Source: Paracoccaceae bacterium (GTDB lineage Bacteria > Pseudomonadota > Alphaproteobacteria > Rhodobacterales > Rhodobacteraceae). From it: 11,793 nucleotides of DNA. Shown piece by piece: positions 1 to 4,652 of this stretch. Below the pieces are notes generated by a model. The model was given only the letters and a program-made list of their open reading frames with translations. It ran no database searches and was not told the DNA's origin. The first letter of the stretch is position 1. Each line of letters starts with the position of its first letter. The stretch is from positions 1 through 11,793 of the forward strand of contig JALSGY010000423.1 of the NCBI GenBank assembly GCA_026982515.1, given 5' to 3'. The position numbers and the translations under genes were made by a program.

Positions 1-124
1 AGGTGCCGAGACGGAAGATGATCAGAAGGCCGAGCGTGTAAAGGATGCGCTGACGCAGCTCTGTGGCCTTGCCGAACGCGCTCCAACTGAGGTTGGCGGC
101 CATTTGTTCTGCTGCAGATGCCAT
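1..124 (-). CDS. secY: Preprotein translocase subunit SecY, N-terminal fragment (cut by window edge)
   Basis: The visible 41 codons encode the start of SecY, the channel-forming subunit of the SecYEG translocon in the inner membrane. The N-terminus begins MASAAEQMAANLSW, followed by FGKATELRQRILYTLGLLII, the usual SecY lead into transmembrane helix 1 (a cytosolic amphipathic segment with KATELRQR, then hydrophobic residues). The rest lies beyond the left edge. The start at 124 is chosen because AAGGAGAGG lies 6 nt upstream; a second in-frame ATG at codon 8 has no comparable site. It is the last visible gene of the rplO-secY unit, and rplO followed by secY is the standard bacterial order. A stable hairpin sits just upstream of its ribosome binding site. 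Confidence 0.96.
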   Translation of the reverse strand, partial: MASAAEQMAANLSWSAFGKATELRQRILYTLGLLIIFRLGT

Positions 125-143
125 TCAGGGCCTCTCCTTGCAT

Positions 144-177
144 AACGCCGCCGAACCGTTTTCCGGTCGGCGGCGCT
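144..177 (-). promoter_or_regulatory. Stem-loop in the rplO-secY spacer, next to the secY ribosome binding site
   Basis: In the minus-strand transcript CGCCGCCGACCG pairs with CGG-U-UCGGCGGCG around a GAAAA loop, with one bulged U; an A-U and a G-U pair extend the base. The stem ends about 5 nt before the secY Shine-Dalgarno. No U-tract follows, so it does not look like an ordinary terminator. It may affect secY translation or mRNA stability; this is inference from folding by eye. Confidence 0.5.
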
Positions 178-226
178 GGAAAACACGGGATTTGATGTAA
201 GCAGCCGCGTGGCCGCCCACAAGCCT

Positions 227-700
227 TTATTCAGCCGCCGTCGCAGAGTTGACCGCAAGCGCGCCACCGGCCTTCTCGACCGCCGCAATGGCTGCCTTCG
301 AGGCGCCGGTGACCGAGAGATTCACCTTCGAGGTGATCTCGCCCTTGGCCAGCACCCGCACGCCGTCAAGCCTGCGGCGGATCACCCCCGCCTCAAGCAG
401 GACATCCTCGGTGATTTCCTTCCCGGCGTCGAGTTTCCCGGCGTCGATGAACTTCTGCAGCAGGCCAAGATTGACCACTGCGTATTTCTTGCGGTTGGGC
501 TTGTTGAAGCCGCGCTTGGGCAGGCGCATGTAAAGCGGCATCTGCCCGCCTTCATAGGCGTTGATCGCCACGCCCGAACGGGATTTTTGGCCCTTGATGC
601 CACGCCCGGCAGTCTTGCCCATGCCCGAGCCGGGGCCGCGGCCGACGCGCTTGCGAGATTTGGTGGCGCCGGGGTTGTCCCGCAGTTCATTCAGTTTCAT
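227..700 (-). CDS. rplO: 50S ribosomal protein L15
   Basis: L15 is a late-assembly protein of the large subunit that binds 23S rRNA through its basic, Gly-rich N-terminal arm. The product has 157 residues (E. coli 144). It begins MKLNELRDNPGATKSRKRVGRG, with GRGPGSGMGKTAGRGIKGQKSRSG at about residues 20-43 as the L15 arm and a globular C-terminal half ending in an Ala-rich tail. The start at 700 follows AAGGAGAAG by 5 nt; the frame stays open further upstream by chance in GC-rich DNA but L15 homology starts here. Unlike the classical spc operon, rplO is separated from rpmD by about 1.5 kb with opposite-strand genes, and it probably uses its own promoter (795-823). Confidence 0.97.
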   Translation of the reverse strand: MKLNELRDNPGATKSRKRVGRGPGSGMGKTAGRGIKGQKSRSGVAINAYEGGQMPLYMRLPKRGFNKPNRKKYAVVNLGLLQKFIDAGKLDAGKEITEDVLLEAGVIRRRLDGVRVLAKGEITSKVNLSVTGASKAAIAAVEKAGGALAVNSATAAE

Positions 701-794
701 GTCGCTTCTCCTTGGCCGGATATGACCCCGAGCGACGAAGGGGCCAACCACGGCATTTCTTGATCGATTCCGCGGCCGCAAGGGCCACCGGGGG

Positions 795-823
795 CGTATA
801 GGCGAAGGGCGAAGGGGGATCAA
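795..823 (-). promoter_or_regulatory. Candidate promoter of the rplO-secY unit
   Basis: On the minus strand TTGATC (823-818), a 17-nt spacer and TATACG (800-795) form a sigma-70-like promoter with four of six consensus bases in each box. Transcription would start near 788, giving a leader of about 88 nt before rplO. The spacer holds a tandem CCCTTCG repeat. A separate promoter is expected because terminator-like hairpins and opposite-strand genes lie between rpmD and rplO. The -10 and the 17-nt spacing match those of the candidate rpmC promoter at 6497-6525. Confidence 0.55.
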
Positions 824-885
824 GGGGGTGTGGCGGGCAAGGCCGGGCAGACACCCGCAAACGGACAGGCATTTTTTCTGGCCAT

Positions 886-931
886 GGGGCATATCGGCTG
901 GTAAAAATACTTTACCAGCCAGGCATGCCCC
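886..931. repeat. 46-bp interrupted palindrome
   Basis: GGCTGGTAAA (896-905) and TTTACCAGCC (911-920) form a perfect 10-bp inverted repeat around AATAC. Outside a 3/4-nt interruption, GGGGCAT (886-892) and ATGCCCC (925-931) add another perfect 7 bp. Neither strand has a T-tract after the stem, which argues against an ordinary terminator. The core TGGTAAA...TTTACCA has the symmetry of a dimeric regulator site, but I cannot assign a regulator. Confidence 0.6.
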
Positions 932-939
932 GGTTGGCG

Positions 940-956
940 CCGGGAATTTCTCCCGG
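940..956. repeat. Small inverted repeat between the sRNA terminator and the 46-bp palindrome
   Basis: CCGGGA (940-945) and TCCCGG (951-956) form a 6-bp stem with the loop ATTTC. It is one of three consecutive hairpins between 886 and 990. No U-tract follows on either strand. Its role is unknown. Confidence 0.35.
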
Positions 957-964
957 GCAAAGTG

Positions 965-990
965 AAAATGCGGCGCCCGAAGACGCCGCA
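965..990 (-). terminator. Rho-independent terminator with UUCG tetraloop
   Basis: On the minus strand TGCGGCGTC and GGCGCCGCA pair over 9 bp (one G-U) around a UUCG loop closed by C-G, the exceptionally stable tetraloop, and TTTTC follows at once. The wobble and the T-run fit the minus strand only, so this terminator serves minus-strand RNA. The only nearby minus promoter I see is at 1051-1078, so it most simply ends a short RNA. Confidence 0.75.
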
Positions 991-1044
991 CCCTCAAAAT
1001 GATTTTTCGGTTGCCACCACTCACAAAACCCTGGCACCGGACTG
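965..1044 (-). ncRNA. Candidate small regulatory RNA of about 80 nt
   Basis: This stretch has the full layout of a bacterial small RNA. A minus-strand promoter lies at 1051-1078, a start is expected near 1044, and a UUCG terminator ends it near 965. Inside, CGGU-GCCA and UGGC-A-ACCG can form a 5' hairpin with one bulge and a purine/U-rich loop. After it comes an A/U-rich linker (AAAAAUCAUUUUGAGGG), the kind of site Hfq uses, and then the terminator stem. It is transcribed divergently from the winged-helix gene at 1132. No protein-coding function is supported. An alternative is a prematurely terminated long leader of rplO, whose start codon lies 265 nt further on. I cannot match it to a named sRNA family. 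Confidence 0.5.
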
Positions 1045-1106
1045 CGACGGAGAATACGGATTGTTTCCCAGGTGTCAATATGAGACTTCTGTGTTCTTCG
1101 TCGCAG
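1042..1106. repeat. 19-bp inverted repeat flanking the divergent promoter region
   Basis: Positions 1042-1060 match the reverse complement of 1088-1106 at 16 of 19 bases; the first eight (CTGCGACG) are identical. The arms are 27 nt apart. The left arm contains the -10 of the minus-strand sRNA promoter and its probable start site, the spacer contains the -35, and the right arm ends 25 nt before the winged-helix gene. The arrangement fits paired operator sites or two mirrored promoter/start regions. Confidence 0.6.
1051..1078 (-). promoter_or_regulatory. Promoter of the candidate sRNA
   Basis: The minus strand reads TTGACA (1078-1073, perfect -35), 16 nt, then TATTCT (1056-1051, four of six consensus bases). 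It is the best sigma-70-like match I found in the window. Its -10 lies inside one arm of the 1042-1106 inverted repeat, so a protein bound there would be expected to block or alter initiation. Confidence 0.6.
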
Positions 1107-1131
1107 ATCCTTCCAGCCCAGGTGAAAGGCC

Positions 1132-1425
1132 ATGTCTGAGATCTCGAAACTGACGGAACTGCGCAAGCTGATGCTTGCAATGGAGCGATCGCTGGGGCTG
1201 GAAGAGCTTTCGCCGGCCGAGCGCGACATCTTCTACGCCGCCACCGAGCTGGCGCGCGAAACCGGCAACGTCCAGACTACCGGGCTCATGGAACATGCGC
1301 TGGTTGCCAACATCTCTCGCCCAACGTTCTTCCGGGCTCTCAAGTCACTTGTCGAGAAGGGCTATCTTTCCAGCTGCCGTAACGCCGGGCGCGGCCGGTA
1401 TGTGGTTCATGCCCGCGATGACTGA
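1132..1425 (+). CDS. Small winged-helix (MarR-like) transcriptional regulator
   Basis: The 97-residue product looks like a minimal winged-helix DNA-binding protein. An N-terminal amphipathic helix (about 3-24, ISKLTELRKLMLAMERSLGL) could dimerise. LSPAERDIFYAATELA (27-42) is a first domain helix. A helix-turn-helix follows, with a positioning helix near 51-60 and a recognition helix at ISRPTFFRALKSLVEKGYL (61-79). The basic wing is CRNAGRGRYVV (82-92). There is no ligand domain. ATG 1132 follows AGGTG by 7 nt. The gene is opposite in strand to all ribosomal genes here, diverges from the candidate sRNA, and is followed after 15 nt in the same frame by a membrane-protein gene, suggesting a two-gene unit. 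The inverted repeat just upstream could be its own operator. Family placement is by fold only; the target is unknown. I found no convincing plus-strand -10/-35 pair ahead of it. Confidence 0.85.
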   Translation: MSEISKLTELRKLMLAMERSLGLEELSPAERDIFYAATELARETGNVQTTGLMEHALVANISRPTFFRALKSLVEKGYLSSCRNAGRGRYVVHARDD

Positions 1426-1440
1426 GGCAAGAGGCCCTTC

Positions 1441-2007
1441 TTGATCGTACCTCGCGCAGACATCGGCAGGCTCGTCACCGAAACGTTTTCTGCCTCCCTG
1501 CTCTATCTGACTGCCTTCGTGGTGAACTTCGAGCTGATACTGCCGATCCAGAACCTTTTCTTCCCCGAATATACCAGCCGTGCCAGCCTGCTGTTCCTGC
1601 CGCATGGCGTTCGGGTGCTGGCGGCCTGGCTCATGGGATGGCGCTCGACGCTTGCGCTTCTGCCCGGGGTTTTCCTCGCCTTCTTCTACGTTGCCGGCCC
1701 GGAGGTGTTCACGCCCAGCCGCCTGGCGGGGATCTTCATTGCCGTCACCATTGCCCCGGCCGCCTTCGAAGGCTTGCGGCTGCTCGGGGTCAACCTTGCG
1801 CCGCGGCCCGGCCGGATGCCGTGCTGGATCTGCATCATGCTCGTGGGGCTGGTGGCCTCGGTTGCAGGCTCGATGCTGACAAACCTCGCCTTTGGCAGCG
1901 CGCCCGTCGATTACTTCGCCTACGTGATCGGCGACATGGCGGGGCTGTTCTTCCTGATGCTGGCGCTGATGCTGGTCTTTCGCTGGATGCGCCGGTTCGG
2001 CCGGTAA
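1441..2007 (+). CDS. Six-helix integral membrane protein, possibly MASE1-like sensor domain
   Basis: The 188-residue product is strongly hydrophobic with about six membrane helices (near 17-37, 47-66, 68-85, 94-116, 128-150, 160-182) and a basic C-terminal end (RWMRRFGR). FLPHGVRVLAAWLMGW in helix 2 and the late YVIGDMAGLFFLML resemble, to my eye, the conserved Pro/Gly helix and the GD..G segment of MASE1-type sensory membrane domains, but no kinase or cyclase domain follows. Start: TTG 1441, 6 nt after AAGAGG; it is the only usable start, because the regulator's TGA (1423-1425) is in the same frame just upstream. Co-transcription with the regulator is likely, hinting at a membrane sensor plus DNA-binding partner. 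A transporter-like or unrelated orphan membrane protein is equally possible. Confidence 0.8.
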   Translation: MIVPRADIGRLVTETFSASLLYLTAFVVNFELILPIQNLFFPEYTSRASLLFLPHGVRVLAAWLMGWRSTLALLPGVFLAFFYVAGPEVFTPSRLAGIFIAVTIAPAAFEGLRLLGVNLAPRPGRMPCWICIMLVGLVASVAGSMLTNLAFGSAPVDYFAYVIGDMAGLFFLMLALMLVFRWMRRFGR

Positions 2008-2108
2008 GGACCGTCGCGCCTGACGGGGTCCGGTGACGCTGTGCAACATGGGGCATTCGCCCGCCCGGACGAGCGAATGCGAACAGATGCGCCCTGCCAT
2101 GGGGCGCA
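2008..2108. repeat. Three consecutive stem-loops after the membrane-protein gene
   Basis: GGACC-GTC (2008-2015) pairs with GAC-GG-GGTCC (2022-2031) with a 2-nt bulge, directly after the stop codon. GCATTCGC (2053-2060) and GCGAATGC (2073-2080) form a perfect 8-bp stem. TGCGCCC (2088-2094) and GGGCGCA (2102-2108) form a perfect 7-bp stem. None has a clear T-run. With the terminator at 2135-2162 and a hairpin at 2180-2195 they fill the convergent junction between this gene and rpmD. Confidence 0.5.
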
Positions 2109-2134
2109 CTCATGGCAAGCGGCAGGGCAACATG

Positions 2135-2162
2135 AAAACGCCCCGGAGCGGCACCGGGGCGT
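2135..2162 (-). terminator. Terminator of the rpmC-rpmD unit (probably bidirectional)
   Basis: ACGCCCCGG (2138-2146) and CCGGGGCGT (2154-2162) are a perfect 9-bp inverted repeat with a 7-nt loop. On the minus strand the stem runs into CGTTTTCATG, a short U-run about 50 nt after the rpmD stop. On the plus strand it is followed by CTTGCATTTCT, so it may also end the regulator/membrane-protein transcript, more weakly. Confidence 0.7.
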
Positions 2163-2179
2163 CTTGCATTTCTGCGTGG

Positions 2180-2195
2180 GGCCGGTTGCCCGGCC
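2180..2195 (-). other. GNRA-loop hairpin in the rpmD 3' trailer
   Basis: The minus-strand RNA reads GGCCGG-GCAA-CCGGCC, a perfect 6-bp stem capped by a GCAA (GNRA) tetraloop, 13 nt after the rpmD stop. No U-tract follows; it may protect the transcript's 3' end or help the terminator downstream. Confidence 0.4.
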
Positions 2196-2208
2196 GGTGC
2201 GGGCGGTA

Positions 2209-2400
2209 TCAGCCGCGCTCTTCCACGATCTCCACCAGATGCGGGATCTTGTTGATCATGCCGCGGATGGCGGGGGTGTCTTCAAGCTCGCGCGTCTTGT
2301 GCATCTTGTTGAGCCCGAGCCCCACCAGCGTGGCGCGCTGGTCGGCGGGCCGGCGGATCGGCGAGCCGATCTGCTTTACCACGATGGTCTTCCTGGCCAT
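2209..2400 (-). CDS. rpmD: 50S ribosomal protein L30
   Basis: L30 is a small two-domain protein that binds 23S rRNA on the large subunit. The 63-residue product (E. coli 59) shows the family hallmarks: TIVVKQIGSPIRRPADQRATL as the first strand and helix, then LGLNKMHKTRELEDTPAIRGMINKI. ATG 2400 is supported by AAGGAGAG formed over the rpsE stop codon. It is the last gene of its unit: in most bacteria rplO follows directly, but here the transcript runs into hairpins and opposite-strand genes. Confidence 0.97.
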   Translation of the reverse strand: MARKTIVVKQIGSPIRRPADQRATLVGLGLNKMHKTRELEDTPAIRGMINKIPHLVEIVEERG

Positions 2401-2412
2401 ATCTCGCTCTCC

Positions 2413-2994
2413 TTACGCTTCGGCTGCTTCGGCGGCCGGTTCCCCGGCGGGCTTGGCGGCATCGGGCTTGCGCAGGATCTCGGCCACCTTCTTGCCCCGA
2501 CGCTGGGCGACGGAGCGCGGGCTGCTTTCCTTCTTCAGCCCGTCGATGGTGGCGCGGATCATGTTGTAGGGGTTTTGCGACCCGAGCGACTTGGCGACAA
2601 CATCCTTGACGCCGAGCATCTCGAATACCGCGCGCATCGGCCCGCCGGCGATGATCCCGGTGCCTTCCGGTGCCGAGCGCATCACCACCTTGCCGGCGCC
2701 GTGACGGCCTTCCATGTCATGGTGCAGGGTGCGGCCTTCGCGCAGCGGCACGCGGATCATCTGGCGCTTGGCCTGTTCGGTGGCCTTGCGGATCGCCTCG
2801 GGCACTTCCTTGGCCTTGCCCTTGCCGAAGCCCACGCGCCCCTTCTGATCACCCACGACGACAAGCGCGGCAAAGCCGAAGCGCTTGCCGCCCTTGACGG
2901 TCTTGGACACGCGGTTGATCGCAACGAGACGATCGGCGAATTCCGGCTGCTCCTCGCGGTCGCGGCGGCCCCGGTGTTGCGGTTCTCTTGCCAT
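2413..2994 (-). CDS. rpsE: 30S ribosomal protein S5
   Basis: S5 binds 16S rRNA near the mRNA entry and takes part in decoding fidelity and helicase activity. The product has 193 residues (E. coli 167). A basic N-terminus leads into the double-stranded-RNA-binding domain (about 22-85, FADRLVAINRVSKTVKGGKR, FGFAALVVVGDQKGRVGFGKGKAKEV). The C-terminal fold follows (GTGIIAGGPMRAVFEMLGVKD, SQNPYNMIRATIDGL). The extra length is a low-complexity Ala/Pro/Glu tail from about residue 176. ATG 2994 follows AAGGAGAG that overlaps the rplR stop region. Confidence 0.97.
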   Translation of the reverse strand: MAREPQHRGRRDREEQPEFADRLVAINRVSKTVKGGKRFGFAALVVVGDQKGRVGFGKGKAKEVPEAIRKATEQAKRQMIRVPLREGRTLHHDMEGRHGAGKVVMRSAPEGTGIIAGGPMRAVFEMLGVKDVVAKSLGSQNPYNMIRATIDGLKKESSPRSVAQRRGKKVAEILRKPDAAKPAGEPAAEAAEA

Positions 2995-3006
2995 TCTCGT
3001 CTCTCC

Positions 3007-3366
3007 TTAGAACTTCAGGCCGCCTTCACGGGCTGCGTCGGCCAGAGCCTTGACCTTGCCGTGAAAGAGGAAGCCGCCACGATCGAAGTAGCATTCCGTC
3101 ACATTGGCCTTGATGGCGCGCTCGGCAATCGCCTTGCCCACCCTGGCCGCGGCCTCGAGGTTGTTCTTCCCGACGACGCCAAGTTCCTTTTCGAGGGACG
3201 AGGCCGAGGCGATGGTGACGCCGCGGGTGTCGTCGATCAGCTGGACGCTGATGTTCTTGTTGCTGCGGTGAACGCTCAGCCGCGGGCGGCCGTCGGCGTT
3301 CTTGCGAAGCTTGTTCCGAACGCGCAGGCGGCGCTTCAAGAACAGGTCTCTTTTGCTGTTTGCCAT
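3007..3366 (-). CDS. rplR: 50S ribosomal protein L18
   Basis: L18 binds 5S rRNA and, with L5, docks it to the central protuberance. The product has 119 residues (E. coli 117). The arginine-rich N-terminus (LFLKRRLRVRNKLRKN) is followed by RPRLSVHRSNKNISVQLIDD, the typical L18 strand pair, and ends with YHG-region residues DRGGFLFHGKVKALADAAREGGLKF. ATG 3366 begins the MANSKRDLF terminus and is preceded by AAGGA laid over the rplF stop; the open frame extends further upstream only into rplF. Confidence 0.97.
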   Translation of the reverse strand: MANSKRDLFLKRRLRVRNKLRKNADGRPRLSVHRSNKNISVQLIDDTRGVTIASASSLEKELGVVGKNNLEAAARVGKAIAERAIKANVTECYFDRGGFLFHGKVKALADAAREGGLKF

Positions 3367-3377
3367 TTTTCGCGTCC

Positions 3378-3911
3378 TTACTTCTTCTTGCCTTCCTTGC
3401 GGAAGATGTACTCGTCCTTGTACTTGATGCCCTTGCCCTTGTAGGGCTCGGGCTTGCGCCATTCGCGGATGTTGGCCGCGACCTGGCCGACGAGCTGCGG
3501 ATCGATTCCCTCGACGACGATTTCCGTCTGCTTTGGGGCCGTCACGGTGACGCCCTCGGGCACTTCGAAGTTCACCTCGTGGCTGTAGCCGAGCGACAGC
3601 TTGAGCGTGTTGCCCTGCATCTGGGCACGATAGCCGACGCCGCTGATCTCAAGCTCCTTGCGGAAGCCCTGCGAAACCCCGGTGACGAGGTTCTGCACGA
3701 CGGTGCGGCTCATGCCCCACTGCTGGCGGGCGCGCTTGGAATTGCCGCGCGGGGTGACGGTGATGACGTTGTCGTTCACCTCGATGGTGACATCGTCGGT
3801 GGCGGTGAAGTTCAGTGCCCCCTTGGGGCCCTTCACCTCGACGGTCTGACCGGAGACGGTGGCGGTAACCCCCGACGGCAGCTCGACCGGTTTTTTGCCA
3901 ATACGAGACAT
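3378..3911 (-). CDS. rplF: 50S ribosomal protein L6
   Basis: L6 binds 23S rRNA near the sarcin-ricin loop and the factor-binding site. The product has 177 residues (E. coli 177) with two repeated alpha/beta domains: the first begins SRIGKKPVELPSGVTATV, and the second contains SGVGYRAQMQGNTLKLSLGY and YSHEVNFEVPEGV. The end is the strongly conserved IREWRKPEPYKGKGIKYKDE motif followed by a basic tail. ATG 3911 follows a very strong AGGAGGGG whose upstream bases overlap the rpsH stop codon, so coupled translation is likely. Confidence 0.97.
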   Translation of the reverse strand: MSRIGKKPVELPSGVTATVSGQTVEVKGPKGALNFTATDDVTIEVNDNVITVTPRGNSKRARQQWGMSRTVVQNLVTGVSQGFRKELEISGVGYRAQMQGNTLKLSLGYSHEVNFEVPEGVTVTAPKQTEIVVEGIDPQLVGQVAANIREWRKPEPYKGKGIKYKDEYIFRKEGKKK

Positions 3912-3921
3912 GCGCCCCTCC

Positions 3922-4314
3922 TCAGAAGACCGTGCAGAGCACTTCGCCGCCGACATTGGCGGAACGCGCTGCTGCATCCGACATCACACCCTTGGGGGTG
4001 GAGACAATCGACACACCGAGGCCCTGACGGACCTGAGGCAAGTCCTTGACACCCATGTACACACGGCGGCCGGGCTTGGAGACCCGCTTGAGCTCGCGGA
4101 TGACGGGGGTGCCATCGTAGTATTTCAGGCTGATCTCGATGGCCGGGTGACCATCTTCGCCGGTGATCTTTTCGTAGCCGCGAATATAGCCTTCGTCAGC
4201 CAGCACATCCAGCACCCAGGCACGAAGCTTGGAGGCGGGCGTGATCACGGTGGACTTGCCACGCATCTGCGCATTGCGGATGCGGGTCAGCATATCGCCG
4301 AGAGGATCGTTCAT
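3922..4314 (-). CDS. rpsH: 30S ribosomal protein S8
   Basis: S8 is a primary binder of 16S rRNA helix 21; in E. coli it also represses the spc operon by binding mRNA near the start of rplE. The product has 130 residues, the E. coli length. It opens MNDPLGDMLTRIRNAQM and ends with LGVSIVSTPKGVMSDAAARS and GGEVLCTVF, the conserved rRNA-binding C-terminus. ATG 4314 lies 7 nt after AAGGAGG, which covers the rpsN stop. Another ATG at 4319 in a different frame gives only ATG-AAA-TGA and is too close to the Shine-Dalgarno. Whether S8 autoregulation exists here cannot be told from the sequence. Confidence 0.97.
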   Translation of the reverse strand: MNDPLGDMLTRIRNAQMRGKSTVITPASKLRAWVLDVLADEGYIRGYEKITGEDGHPAIEISLKYYDGTPVIRELKRVSKPGRRVYMGVKDLPQVRQGLGVSIVSTPKGVMSDAAARSANVGGEVLCTVF

Positions 4315-4326
4315 TTCATGCCCTCC

Positions 4327-4632
4327 TTACCAGCTCGATTTCACGAGGCCGGGGATCTGCCCCTGGGAGCCGAGCTCGCGCAGCGCGATCCGCGAAACCT
4401 TGAGCTTGCGGTAGTAAGCGTGCGGCCGGCCGGTGAGCTGGCAGCGGTTGTGCAGCCGGGTGGCCGAGCTGTTGCGCGGCAGTTTCGCCAGCTTCAGGCG
4501 CGCCTTGAAACGCTCTTCCATGGGCCGGGATTCGTCATTCGCGATTTCCTTCAGCGCGGCCCGCTTGGCGGCGTATTTCGCCACCAGGCGCTGGCGCTTC
4601 TTCTCGCGTTCGACCATTGCTTTCTTAGCCAT
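4327..4632 (-). CDS. rpsN: 30S ribosomal protein S14 (zinc-independent form)
   Basis: S14 is a late-assembling protein of the 30S head that contacts 16S rRNA near S3 and S10. The product has 101 residues, the length of the long zinc-free class, and lacks the paired CxxC motifs of the short zinc-binding S14. MAKKAMVEREKKRQRLVAKY opens the protein, and the conserved end carries LPRNSSATRLHNRCQLTGRP and RIALRELGSQGQIPGLVKSSW-type residues. ATG 4632 follows GGGAGGAGA. The gene lies between rplE and rpsH as in the classical spc operon. Confidence 0.97.
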   Translation of the reverse strand: MAKKAMVEREKKRQRLVAKYAAKRAALKEIANDESRPMEERFKARLKLAKLPRNSSATRLHNRCQLTGRPHAYYRKLKVSRIALRELGSQGQIPGLVKSSW

Positions 4633-4652
4633 TTCCTATCTCCTCCCGCGCG

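Noticed and set aside
701..1180. Open frame extending rplO upstream by 160 codons on the minus strand
   Set aside because: It has no stop by chance in GC-rich DNA, shows no L15-like or other protein character, runs through an intrinsic terminator and a palindrome, and the true L15 start has a strong ribosome binding site.
2041..3444. Long plus-strand open frame opposite rpmD, rpsE and rplR, and similar ones at 6510-7817, 7820-9373 and 10187-11494
   Set aside because: They are antisense to confidently identified ribosomal genes, have His/Ala/Gly/Asp/Leu-rich composition typical of reverse-frame translation of GC-rich genes, and no recognisable domains.
3367..3977. Longer upstream starts for rplR (to 3462) and rplF (to 3977), likewise rplE (to 5357) and rpsJ (to 11545)
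   Set aside because: The extra residues read neighbouring genes or spacer in another frame, and the family-conserved N-termini with good ribosome binding sites begin at the downstream ATGs.
4311..4319. ATG-AAA-TGA mini-frame overlapping the rpsH start
   Set aside because: It is only two codons long and its ATG is 2 nt from the Shine-Dalgarno, whereas the rpsH ATG has an ideal 7-nt spacing; it is probably a chance overlap.
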